Assembly (NCBI RefSeq): GCF_007859395.1 | Contig: NZ_VOHD01000009.1 | Location: 1 to 64,000, forward strand | Reading direction: 5' to 3' | DNA length: 64,000 nucleotides | DNA from: Planomicrobium sp. CPCC 101110 | GTDB lineage: Bacteria; Bacillota; Bacilli; Bacillales_A; Planococcaceae | Shown here: positions 52,541-60,848 of the stretch, one piece after another | Layout of the letters: the number at the start of each line of letters is the position of its first letter | Numbering within the stretch: position 1 is the first letter of the stretch | Notes under the pieces: model-generated | Told to the model about the DNA's origin: nothing | Database searches by the model: none | The model's input: the letters and a program-made list of their open reading frames with translations, nothing else | Position numbers and translations under genes: made by a program

Positions 52541-52576
52541 AAAAAGGCGGCCAGGCATCTAGCTTGGCCGCCTTTT
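52541..52576 (+). terminator. Terminator of the SulP-Usp unit
   Basis: Stem AAGGCGGCCA/TGGCCGCCTT followed by TTCTTCC. Confidence 0.82.
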
Positions 52577-52674
52577 CTTCCAGAAAGAACCGCTCAGTCC
52601 GAGAAAAACGATGGACGTTTTTATTTCCTTAAGTTTTTCGGCTTTGCCTACGTTTGCCGATAAATCCTCAACAT

Positions 52675-52713
52675 AAAACGGGCATCCTGTATCTTTGCAG
52701 GATGCCCGTTTTA
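52675..52713 (-). terminator. Terminator after the crcB pair
   Basis: Stem AAAACGGGCATCCTG/CAGGATGCCCGTTTT, overlapping the second crcB stop codon. Confidence 0.9.
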
Positions 52714-53043
52714 CTGGAATACGGTATAAGCCGCACCGAACAATACAATACCGCAGAGCAAAGTGGCAGCTGCATATGACACCCCACTCCGCCATTTTCC
52801 CTCTTCGATATCTTTGACCATATCAAGCGCCAATGTAGAAAAGGTAGTAAAAGCCCCCAAAAACCCTGTCATCCAGAAAACCGAAAGCTGTCCGCTCCCC
52901 ATAAATGCACCGAGGGCGAATGAACCTAAGCTGTTGACAAGCCAAGTTGCCGTTTTGGGATGCCAAGTTTTCTTTTCTACGAAAACATAAAAAAAGTAAC
53001 GCGCGACCGCCCCAAGAAATGCGCCCGCTGCAATGCCGATCAT
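52711..53043 (-). CDS. crcB: CrcB/Fluc fluoride channel subunit (second)
   Basis: A 110-residue four-helix protein. It contains WLVNSLGSFALGAF (pore Asn) and GFLGAFTTFSTLALD (the Phe-box and its Thr). Fluc channels export fluoride as dual-topology dimers; paired genes form heterodimers. Its ATG overlaps the stop of the first copy by four bases (ATGA). The start is set by homology and this coupling; the longer upstream frame is a shadow of the first gene. Confidence 0.9.
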   Translation of the reverse strand: MIGIAAGAFLGAVARYFFYVFVEKKTWHPKTATWLVNSLGSFALGAFMGSGQLSVFWMTGFLGAFTTFSTLALDMVKDIEEGKWRSGVSYAAATLLCGIVLFGAAYTVFQ

Positions 53044-53393
53044 AAGCGGCCGCCCTTTCTGCCTGCCCATAGCCCAAAAGCTGCAGCCGCGATAGATCCC
53101 GCTGTCATGCATACCGCAAAGGCGATGCCTTCCATAAGCGAACGTTCCAAATAATGAAACCAATCGCTGGAGAAAGCGGAAAATGTGGTAAACGAACCGA
53201 TGAGTCCTGTCGAGACAAACAACCGCAGTTCCGCTGGCTTGCCAGCAAGCTTTGCAGCCGCTGCGCCGATCAAAAAGCTTCCAGCCAAATTGACTGTCCA
53301 TATCCCAAACCCGCCGGGTACTGCCGCGTAGATCCATGTCCGCAGCAACGCTCCCGCCATTCCGCCAAAACCAACCGCCAAAATCCGATTCAC
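53040..53393 (-). CDS. crcB: CrcB/Fluc fluoride channel subunit (first)
   Basis: A 117-residue four-helix Fluc subunit. WTVNLAGSFLIGAAA and GLIGSFTTFSAFSSDW match the pore and Phe-box motifs of the family. It starts with GTG (53393) after GAGGCGG. It is coupled to the second subunit. The 35 bp upstream before the acylase stop contain no recognisable fluoride riboswitch. Confidence 0.9.
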   Translation of the reverse strand: MNRILAVGFGGMAGALLRTWIYAAVPGGFGIWTVNLAGSFLIGAAAAKLAGKPAELRLFVSTGLIGSFTTFSAFSSDWFHYLERSLMEGIAFAVCMTAGSIAAAAFGLWAGRKGGRL

Positions 53394-53428
53394 TTCAACC
53401 GCCTCAAATCATTTTCTCCTATTATAAC

Positions 53429-55795
53429 TTACTCCGGCGATAAAATTAATGATGAGCCATCCACTTCTCCAACCAACACCGTTTCATGATATCTGCCTTC
53501 AATCCAGTCCTCGACTTGATTATGAAAATAAGGTGACTTCATGTGGCCGCTTTGCCCCGGCCCGACAATGTGGTATGTACTGGACAGATTGCTCAAGTCA
53601 GCGACAAACCGCCAGGAAGCGCCGTGATTGACATTGCCCGAAGAATCCGAAGCTGCCGCTTGGACCGTAATGTCCGAACCGCCGATCGGCACCGGATCGG
53701 GATTTAGAAAATGGGCGAAAACCGGTGAAGCGCCGGCTAACGGGTGAGGGAATGCCAGCTTGTGATTCTCCCCCCAGCTCCAGTCTTCATAGTTGTTGCC
53801 AAACGCTTCTTCTGTTTCGGCAATGCTTTCAGCAAACGAATCTGCAAGCCATTTTTCCACGCCTCCATACTCTGAAACCCATGCCCCTTCCCGCCCCGCA
53901 AAAGCATCGCGCATCATTTGATCCGTAATGTGGTTTTTCCCAGGCAGCATATCAAAAATATCTTCCGGAAATTCGTCGGCAAGCAGTGTGATCGGCAGCT
54001 GTCTGATCCACTGATGAAAAATGAGCGGTTGGGCTTGTTCTTGGCTGTCTATTTGATCCCATTGTTCAAGCATTTCAAGCAATTCATCAAAATCATCCGT
54101 CTCGCTCCGCACAGCCGCAATCATATTCCCCAAAAACTCAGCCGCATACAAATTCTTCTGATCCATTTGAAGCGCCATCATATCTTCTTTTGTCAAATTG
54201 CCCTTCCCTTCAAGCACTTCCGCTATCCGATTATATCGATATGGCTGGGCCCAAAAATTGGTGATATGGTATTTGTATGAGCTGTCCACCACTTTATTGT
54301 TCGCCGTAGCGAGAAATCCGCTTTCCGGATTGATGGCGCGCGGCAATTCGTCAAAAGGCACATACCCCTCCCAGCCATAATCAGCAGAATTTCCCGGAAC
54401 CGGCAATTGGCCGTTCCCCGTCTTCCGAATCGGAATCCGGCCATTTGCTTTATAAGCGATGGTTCCATCGGTCGAAGCAAAGACAAAATTCTGTGCCGGG
54501 GCTTGAAAGTCTTCCAGAGCTGTTTCAAACTCTTCCCAGTTTGATGCTTTGTTGAAATCGAGGACTGCTTGAAGTTCTAATGTCGGTTCAAGCGCTGTCC
54601 ATTGCATCGAAAACAAGGCTCCTGGATTTTCCTCCTCATACAAGACGCCAGAAATGACTGGGCCGTGGCGCGTGACGACCACTTCGAAATCTTCGGTCTC
54701 TCCATCTTTCACTTTGATCGGTTCATCGCGGACTTCCGCTTGCTCCCACTTGCCTTCGTAAAGGAACTGATGAGAATCTTTTGGATTCGGCGTTTCGATG
54801 TATAAATCCTGGACATCTGGCCCGACATTCGTCACTCCCCAGGCTATATGCTCGTTATGCCCTAAGATGATGCCGGGAATTCCGGCGAAAATAACACCGC
54901 TGACATTTTGCTCCGGCGATTCCAGGTGCATCTGGTACCAAATCGAAGGGGTGCTGAGACCAAGGTGGGGATCGTCCGCCAATAGCGGCTTTCCGCTTTC
55001 TGTTTTTTCTCCGGATAGGACCCAGTTGTTGCTGCCATTGAATTCCGGCGGAATAACGGCCCCTTTAAAATCTCCTGCCACTTTTACCGGCTGCTTCAAA
55101 TTCGCTTCAATGATCGAAGGTGCATTTTCCGGATATTCGATGAACAGCTCTCTTGCTTTGTTTTCCGAGAATTCGTTCAAGACCCAATGCCTTATAGCAA
55201 GTGTCGACCAATTGCCTCCAAGGTCATATGCCATATATTTGCCGATGGCCAATGAATCTGTCGGTGTCCATTCCTCCGGTTCATAGCCAAGCAGCGAAAA
55301 TTCAAAACTGAGTGTGCCTTCCTCTTTCGCTTCTCTTATGTACGCGTTGATGCCTTCTGCATGCCACTCAAGCACCTGTTTCGCTTCATCACTATATTCA
55401 TCCCAAGATTTTTCAGCTGCGTTCCTCAAACTGAATGTCCGGAAAAACTTGTCGGTATCGATTGCCCCCTCTCCAACCACTTCCGCCAAGCGGCCGCTTG
55501 CTTGCCTGCGCGACAAATCCATTTGAAACATGCGGTCCTGGGCTTGCACATAACCTTGTGCCCGGTACAAATCCGCATCTGATTCCGCTTTAATATGCGG
55601 CACACCAACATCGTCTCGTATGATATCCACCCGGTTTTCCAATATGCCGACTGTCGTTTCCCCTTCAATTTTAGGCTTCGACCTGTTTATGAAACCGTTT
55701 ACAAACAACAGCACGACGATAGAGAGAACCAATAGCGCACCCGCCATTCCAAGCAACCACTTCAGCCACGATCTTATCCTCCTATTTTCCGGCAC
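53429..55795 (-). CDS. Penicillin acylase family protein (Ntn hydrolase)
   Basis: A 788-residue Ntn hydrolase. A membrane anchor or signal (about 10-35) precedes the alpha chain. The autocatalytic nucleophile is the Ser in FNGSNNWVLSG (about 270), which becomes the beta-chain N-terminus. GNVNHGASWRFVADL and GQSGHMKSPYF are C-terminal family motifs. Natural substrates may be N-acyl amides or quorum-sensing N-acyl-homoserine lactones. The start is a GTG at 55795, eight bases after AAGGAGGG; upstream frames include the ribosome site. Confidence 0.9.
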   Translation of the reverse strand: MPENRRIRSWLKWLLGMAGALLVLSIVVLLFVNGFINRSKPKIEGETTVGILENRVDIIRDDVGVPHIKAESDADLYRAQGYVQAQDRMFQMDLSRRQASGRLAEVVGEGAIDTDKFFRTFSLRNAAEKSWDEYSDEAKQVLEWHAEGINAYIREAKEEGTLSFEFSLLGYEPEEWTPTDSLAIGKYMAYDLGGNWSTLAIRHWVLNEFSENKARELFIEYPENAPSIIEANLKQPVKVAGDFKGAVIPPEFNGSNNWVLSGEKTESGKPLLADDPHLGLSTPSIWYQMHLESPEQNVSGVIFAGIPGIILGHNEHIAWGVTNVGPDVQDLYIETPNPKDSHQFLYEGKWEQAEVRDEPIKVKDGETEDFEVVVTRHGPVISGVLYEEENPGALFSMQWTALEPTLELQAVLDFNKASNWEEFETALEDFQAPAQNFVFASTDGTIAYKANGRIPIRKTGNGQLPVPGNSADYGWEGYVPFDELPRAINPESGFLATANNKVVDSSYKYHITNFWAQPYRYNRIAEVLEGKGNLTKEDMMALQMDQKNLYAAEFLGNMIAAVRSETDDFDELLEMLEQWDQIDSQEQAQPLIFHQWIRQLPITLLADEFPEDIFDMLPGKNHITDQMMRDAFAGREGAWVSEYGGVEKWLADSFAESIAETEEAFGNNYEDWSWGENHKLAFPHPLAGASPVFAHFLNPDPVPIGGSDITVQAAASDSSGNVNHGASWRFVADLSNLSSTYHIVGPGQSGHMKSPYFHNQVEDWIEGRYHETVLVGEVDGSSLILSPE

Positions 55796-55865
55796 TAAAG
55801 GCTCCCTCCTTTTCCTTATATCGTGTTTCATTCGACTGCAGCTGCCAAAAACCCTCTTCAACAAA

Positions 55866-55890
55866 GCAAAAACCCGCTATCAGCGGGTTA
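55866..55890 (-). terminator. Terminator after the K+/H+ antiporter gene
   Basis: Stem AACCCGCT/AGCGGGTT with a T-rich run on the minus strand, overlapping the stop codon. Confidence 0.82.
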
Positions 55891-57363
55891 GTTGGCCATA
55901 TCTTCTTCTCCAAGCACCATCTTCACTTTGGATACTTGTTTTTTCTCCGTCAAGACGTAAAGCACATCTCCAACTTTCAGTTTGGTTTTTCCTGTCGGCA
56001 TGACAAGTTTCCCCGAGCGGATAATGGCACTGATAACGGTCTGTTTAGGCAAGCCGATGGTTTGGACAAGCTGGCCGGCAAATGGAGATTTTTCAGTCAG
56101 CTGAATTTCCAGCATCTCGGCATTCGCCCGGTCCATCGACACCAATTCCAAAGAATGAATGCGTTTCGGCTGCGGCGGCCCATTAAGCCCCAATTTTTTT
56201 GCCATGAAAGCAATAGTCGAACCTTGAAACAAAGCTGAAGTGATGACGATAAAGAACACAATGTTGAAGAACAAGAAGCTGTTGTCCACTCCTGCCAACA
56301 GCGGAAACGTTGCAAGGACAATCGGGACAGCCCCCCTCAACCCTGCCCAGGATAGGAAGATTTTTTCTTTTATGGAGTAATCGAAAAAAATGGTTGAAAC
56401 GAAAACCGCAATCGGGCGCGCTACAAGCAACAGTACAAATGATAGAACGAGCCCTCTCCATATCAGGTCCCAATCAGCCAACTCGCTTGGGAAAACGAGC
56501 AAACCAAGCATGACGAACATCAAAATCTGCATGAGCCATGCGACTCCTTCATGAAAACTCACAATCGAATAGCTCTGTGTCAATTCCCGGGTTCCCATCA
56601 CAAGAGCCGCGAGGTAGACCGCCAACAAGCCGCTGCCATGAAGTGTTGCAGCAAAACTGTAAATGAAGATAGCAAAACCTGCGGACAATACCGCATACAG
56701 ACCGGAAGCATCCAAACTGCTATGGTTGATCGCCCATACCGCCACAAACCCCATCCCTATTCCGATAATAGCGCCAATTCCCATTTCCAAAACAAAATCC
56801 CCGACCATTTGCCCGACAGACGAATCTGGCGCCTCGATCAAGTGAATAAAAGCGATGGTCAAAAACATCGCCATCGGATCATTGGTCCCTGACTCGGCTT
56901 CTAGCGTAGAAGAGATTTTGGATTTGATATTTTGGCCGGCAAGAACCGAAAATACCGCTGCAGCATCAGTGGACCCAACAATCGAGCCAAGCAAAAAAGC
57001 TTCTATCCAATTGATATCAAGAATATAATAGGCTGTTATGGCGACAATTGATGTGGTAATGACCACCCCGACCGTCGCTAAAACAAGGGAACCGCCAAGC
57101 ACCGGCCGAATGTGCTTCCAGCTCGCTTGCAGGCCCCCTTCGAATAAAATAAAGATCAAAGCGACAATGCCGACAAGTTGAGCAATTTCCGCGTTGGAAA
57201 AATAAATCAATCCAGATATGTCGCTTCCCAGGGACATACCGATAATCATAAAGAGCACGAGGGAAGGAACACCGGCGCGTGAAGAAACTTTTGTCATAAG
57301 GACACCGGCTAAGAGGAAAATGCCGCCAATCAAAATGATGCCGTTCGTCGAAAAATCTATCAT
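55888..57363 (-). CDS. CPA1 K+(Na+)/H+ antiporter with RCK_C domain
   Basis: A 491-residue antiporter. About 12 membrane helices carry GSIVGSTDAAAVFSVL and LEAESGTNDPMAMF (the conserved Asp in helix 5). The C-terminal 90 residues form a TrkA_C (RCK_C) domain (SGKLVMPTGKTKLKVGDVLYVL), typical of the NhaP2/CvrA potassium/proton group. It maintains pH and K+ homeostasis. It is a single-gene unit. Confidence 0.9.
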   Translation of the reverse strand: MIDFSTNGIILIGGIFLLAGVLMTKVSSRAGVPSLVLFMIIGMSLGSDISGLIYFSNAEIAQLVGIVALIFILFEGGLQASWKHIRPVLGGSLVLATVGVVITTSIVAITAYYILDINWIEAFLLGSIVGSTDAAAVFSVLAGQNIKSKISSTLEAESGTNDPMAMFLTIAFIHLIEAPDSSVGQMVGDFVLEMGIGAIIGIGMGFVAVWAINHSSLDASGLYAVLSAGFAIFIYSFAATLHGSGLLAVYLAALVMGTRELTQSYSIVSFHEGVAWLMQILMFVMLGLLVFPSELADWDLIWRGLVLSFVLLLVARPIAVFVSTIFFDYSIKEKIFLSWAGLRGAVPIVLATFPLLAGVDNSFLFFNIVFFIVITSALFQGSTIAFMAKKLGLNGPPQPKRIHSLELVSMDRANAEMLEIQLTEKSPFAGQLVQTIGLPKQTVISAIIRSGKLVMPTGKTKLKVGDVLYVLTEKKQVSKVKMVLGEEDMAN

Positions 57364-57420
57364 TCTTTCCCCTCCGCCTCTTCTATATAGGAGAATTATA
57401 ACATAGACATTTTTAAAAAA

Positions 57421-57452
57421 TTAAAAGCGATGCCTCCATTACGGGCATCGCT
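57421..57452 (-). terminator. Terminator after murB
   Basis: Stem AAGCGATGCC/GGCATCGCTT with an AATTTTTTAA tail on the minus strand. Confidence 0.82.
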
Positions 57453-57458
57453 TCTAAA

Positions 57459-58376
57459 TTAGGCTAAATCTTCTCCGACAATTTTCACTTCCAGCTCCAG
57501 GTCAATGCCGAACTTCTCACGGACCGCCGCCTTCACCATTTCAATTGTCTGGATATAGTCGTTTGCTGTAGCGTTGTTTTTGTTGACAATGAATCCTGCG
57601 TGTTTGGTCGAAACTTCCGCTCCTCCAAAGCCTTTGCCTTGAAGGCCGCTTTCCTGTATCAGCTTGCCGGCAAAATTGCCAGGCGGGCGTTTGAATACAC
57701 TGCCAGCCGAAGGAAATTCCAAAGGCTGCTTGGATTCTCTTTGATAAGTAAGTTCGCTCATTTTCGCATCAATCACGCTTTGCTTGCCGACTTCCAGATC
57801 GAATTCAGCAGACAGGACGTAATAGCCTTTTTTCGTGATAATGCTTTTCCGGTAGCTTAAAGCCAGCTCTTCTTTGGACAATACAAGCTTTTCGCCTTCC
57901 CGCGTCAACACAGTCGCTTGCCGAATGACATCTTTGATCTCCCCGCCGTACGCGCCTGCATTCATCGCCAGTGCGCCGCCGATAGAACCTGGAATGCCAC
58001 AGGCAAATTCCATGCCTGTAAGCCGGTGCTTTGCAGCCGCTTTTGACACTTCCTTTATGTTCGCGCCGCCTTGGGCATAGACGCTCATGCCGTCTATTCG
58101 GATGGCCTGAAGGCTTTTCAGATTAAGGACGATTCCTCTGACCCCTCCATCGCGTACGACCATATTCGATCCATTTCCAAGAAGCAAAAGCGGTATATTG
58201 TTTTCGTATGCATATTTAACTGTCTCAGCAGTTTCATCTTCGGTTTTTGGCGTTACAAAAATATCAGCTGGCCCACCCATTCGCGTTAACGTATGCAGGT
58301 GTAGCGGCTCATCGATTTTCACCTGTTGTTCAGGCAAAAAACGGCGTAAATCTTCTAGCCATCTTTCTTTCGTCAT
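57459..58376 (-). CDS. murB: UDP-N-acetylenolpyruvoylglucosamine reductase
   Basis: A 305-residue type II MurB. The FAD motifs LLLGNGSNMVVRDGGVRGIVLNL (about 80-102) and GIPGSIGGALAMNAGAYGGEI are intact. The catalytic Ser lies in FPSAGSVFKRP and the C-terminus has KHAGFIVNKNNATA. It reduces UDP-GlcNAc-enolpyruvate to UDP-MurNAc. It is not clustered with other mur genes here. Confidence 0.96.
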   Translation of the reverse strand: MTKERWLEDLRRFLPEQQVKIDEPLHLHTLTRMGGPADIFVTPKTEDETAETVKYAYENNIPLLLLGNGSNMVVRDGGVRGIVLNLKSLQAIRIDGMSVYAQGGANIKEVSKAAAKHRLTGMEFACGIPGSIGGALAMNAGAYGGEIKDVIRQATVLTREGEKLVLSKEELALSYRKSIITKKGYYVLSAEFDLEVGKQSVIDAKMSELTYQRESKQPLEFPSAGSVFKRPPGNFAGKLIQESGLQGKGFGGAEVSTKHAGFIVNKNNATANDYIQTIEMVKAAVREKFGIDLELEVKIVGEDLA

Positions 58377-58483
58377 CTAGAGCAAATCCCTTCTAATTCT
58401 TTTCACTTCTATCAGTATCCGATGTTCCGAGGTATTTGACAAGCTATATCCGGATGTTCCGTTCGAAAGTCATACAAAAAAAT

Positions 58484-58501
58484 AATCTCGAATTCGAGAG
58501 T
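58484..58501. promoter_or_regulatory. MhqR-like operator upstream of yceI
   Basis: Palindrome AATCTCGAATTCGAGAGT, perfect in the central TCTCGAATTCGAGA. It lies about 17 bp before the promoter -35. A further half-site TCGAGATA lies inside the spacer (58524-58531). Confidence 0.72.
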
Positions 58502-58517
58502 TTTTAATTAAAACTTA

Positions 58518-58546
58518 TTGACATCGAGATATCTGTCCATTATAGT
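58518..58546 (+). promoter_or_regulatory. Sigma-A promoter of yceI
   Basis: Plus strand: consensus -35 TTGACA (58518-58523), 17-nt spacer, -10 TATAGT (58541-58546), about 35 nt before the start codon. Confidence 0.88.
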
Positions 58547-58581
58547 TATAGCAGAACATTAAATCCTAGGAGGCAATTCAC

Positions 58582-59103
58582 ATGAAAAAATGGACAGTAG
58601 ACGCAGCACACTCAGAAGTTGGATTTTCCGTAAAACATATGATGATTTCAAAAGTCAAAGGCTCTTTCGGCGCTTATGATGCAACAGTTGAAGCAAACGA
58701 AGAAAATCTGCAAGGCGCTTTGATCGATTTCAAAATCGACGTGGCAAGCATCAACACAAACAATGCAGACCGTGATGGCCATTTGCGCAGCGCGGATTTC
58801 TTTGACGCTGAACAATTCCCATACATCACATTCAAAGCAAATGACATCGTGAAAAAAGGCGATGAATATGAGTTGACTGGCGATCTTACAATCAAAGGCA
58901 TCACTCGCCCGGCTACTTTCGAAGTTGAATACGGCGGCAAAGGTACAAACCCGTGGGGCGTAGAAGTTGTTGCGTTCAACGCTGAAGGCAAAGTAAACCG
59001 CAAAGACTTCGGCCTTACTTGGAACCAGGCTTTGGAAACAGGCGGCGTATTGGTCGGCGAAGATATCAAGATTTCTCTAGACCTGCAAGCTAACCCTGCT
59101 TAA
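58582..59103 (+). CDS. yceI: YceI family lipocalin-like protein
   Basis: A 173-residue YceI beta-barrel. It has KWTVDAAHSEVGFSVKHMMISKVKG, HLRSADFFDAEQFPYITFKA, and DLTIKGITRPATFEVEYGG. Family members bind isoprenoid lipids such as octaprenyl compounds. There is no signal peptide, so it is cytoplasmic. AGGAGG precedes the ATG. Together with the upstream TCTCGAATTCGAGA palindrome, this suggests induction by quinone-like electrophiles. Confidence 0.93.
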   Translation: MKKWTVDAAHSEVGFSVKHMMISKVKGSFGAYDATVEANEENLQGALIDFKIDVASINTNNADRDGHLRSADFFDAEQFPYITFKANDIVKKGDEYELTGDLTIKGITRPATFEVEYGGKGTNPWGVEVVAFNAEGKVNRKDFGLTWNQALETGGVLVGEDIKISLDLQANPA

Positions 59104-59157
59104 ATAGAAAAGCGGCTCGATGGGCTAAGCACTTCAGCTGGACATTGAGAAGGTTTT

Positions 59158-59209
59158 GGACTGTAAGAAGACCCGGAATTCCGGGGACTTCCTGCAGTCT
59201 TTTTCTTTT
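59158..59209 (+). terminator. Terminator after yceI
   Basis: Long stem GACTG...CAGTC enclosing CCCGGAATTCCGGG, followed by TTTTTCTTTT. Confidence 0.8.
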
Positions 59210-59447
59210 GAGAAAAGCAATATCTATTGAATCACCGTTTTATATTTTCATTATATTCATAAAATATACTACTTTTTCCAGCAAAGTGCTTGAAAGAATA
59301 TTGTTAATTCATATTTTATTTCAGATTATTACATCTTATAAAAATATATTACTAAAATTATGGATCTTCTATTGACTCGCTTTCTCGCCTGCCGTATGAT
59401 GGACAACGTTGTTTATTTTTGAACCATATTAAAGGAGTAAGAACCAA
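59210..59447 (+). promoter_or_regulatory. MATE gene upstream region with sigma-A promoter (59372-59400)
   Basis: AT-rich intergenic stretch. The promoter is -35 TTGACT (59372-59377), 17-nt spacer, -10 TATGAT (59395-59400). Nothing else is recognised in the AT-rich part 59220-59370. Confidence 0.78.
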
Positions 59448-60797
59448 TTGATTGCAAAAGAAAATGCGAAGCAATTCACTTTGCCCGCATTAACGATACC
59501 GATATTTGCTGAGCTGTTATTGGCCATGTTGATGGGAAATGTCGACACCTTCATGCTTAGCCAGTATTCAGATGATGCAGTAGCCGCGGTAGGAATAGCA
59601 AATCAGATTATCTATTTGCTGATTGTCATGTTTGGATTTATCGTCACGGGAACCACTGTCCTAATGTCACAGGCATTGGGGGCGGGAAACAAGAAACGCG
59701 CCAGCGAGTTGGCTGCTGTTTCCATTGTTGCAAATCTAGGAATCGGAATAGTTTTAAGCGGAGGCATCTATCTTTTCCAAGGCCAAATCCTCGAATGGAT
59801 GAATGTTAGCGGCCATGTCGCTCTTGAAGCCCAAAGCTACTTGACGCTTGTCGGAAGCTTCATGTTCTTGCAAGCCGCCATGCTGACACTCAGTGCGATC
59901 TTGCGCAGCCATGGATTTACGAAAGACGCCATGTATATAAATATTGCGATGAATGTATTTCATATTTTATTGAATTATGTAGTTTTGTTTGGGCCGCTCG
60001 GTTTTCCGGTACTGGGAGTGGCCGGTGTCGGAATGGCCACGACGATCAGCCGTTTGCTAGGTTTGGCCGCGTTTGTTTATATACTGAAAAAGCGGATAAA
60101 AGAACCGCTCGGTCTGTTCAAAGCGTTCAAGTTGCCAAAAACCCATTTGAAGGAATTGCTGCATATCGGCCTGCCTGCTGCAGCAGAACAGATCTCATAC
60201 AACTTAAGCCAGTTCGTCACTATCTTCTTTATAACCACGTATATGGGAACTATGTTTGTCACTACACGCATTTATGCGTTTAATATAATGAGTTTTATCG
60301 TCCTGGGAAGCATGGCACTATCTCAAGGCACACAAATCCTTGTCGCCCGCCATGTCGGCGCAAAAGAGTATGATGATGCCTACAGGCGCTGTTTGGACAG
60401 CCTGAAGTTGGCAATTGCCGTGTCGGCGGTTTTGGCGATAGCTTTCTCGTTTGTCTCAGAGCCGCTGTTATCCTTGTTCACCAATGACCCGGCTATCGTT
60501 GAAGATGCTAAAAAGCTTATCTATTTGGCAATCATTCTAGAACCCGGCCGCGCGATCAATATGATGATCATTACGTCTCTTCGAGCCGTTGGAGATATGA
60601 AGTTCCCCCTCATTTTCGGCACTATGTCGATGTGGGGGCTGGGTGTGGTTTTTTCTTATGTGCTCGGCATCCATTTCGCTTACGGCCTTGTCGGCATTTG
60701 GATCGCTTCGATCATGGACGAATGGGTACGGGGATTTATCATGTTCTACCGCTGGCGCTCAAAAGCATGGGTCACGTATTTGGAAAACCGGCCATAG
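59448..60797 (+). CDS. MATE family efflux transporter
   Basis: A 449-residue transporter of about 12 helices in two halves. The start FTLPALTIPIFAELLLAMLMGNVDTFML and the second-half FFITTYMGTMFVTTRIYAFNIMSF are typical of the NorM/DinF group. It exports cationic drugs or metabolites using a Na+ or H+ gradient. It begins with TTG (59448), ten bases after AAAGGAG. It is a single-gene unit with its own promoter and terminator. Confidence 0.9.
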   Translation: MIAKENAKQFTLPALTIPIFAELLLAMLMGNVDTFMLSQYSDDAVAAVGIANQIIYLLIVMFGFIVTGTTVLMSQALGAGNKKRASELAAVSIVANLGIGIVLSGGIYLFQGQILEWMNVSGHVALEAQSYLTLVGSFMFLQAAMLTLSAILRSHGFTKDAMYINIAMNVFHILLNYVVLFGPLGFPVLGVAGVGMATTISRLLGLAAFVYILKKRIKEPLGLFKAFKLPKTHLKELLHIGLPAAAEQISYNLSQFVTIFFITTYMGTMFVTTRIYAFNIMSFIVLGSMALSQGTQILVARHVGAKEYDDAYRRCLDSLKLAIAVSAVLAIAFSFVSEPLLSLFTNDPAIVEDAKKLIYLAIILEPGRAINMMIITSLRAVGDMKFPLIFGTMSMWGLGVVFSYVLGIHFAYGLVGIWIASIMDEWVRGFIMFYRWRSKAWVTYLENRP

Positions 60798-60807
60798 GAA
60801 TATAACG

Positions 60808-60848
60808 ATAAAAAAGCGGCTAATCAGATTGATTAGCCGCTTTTTTTA
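60808..60848. terminator. Bidirectional terminator
   Basis: Stem AAAAAGCGGCTAATCA/TGATTAGCCGCTTTTT between convergent MATE and Rieske genes. Confidence 0.93.
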
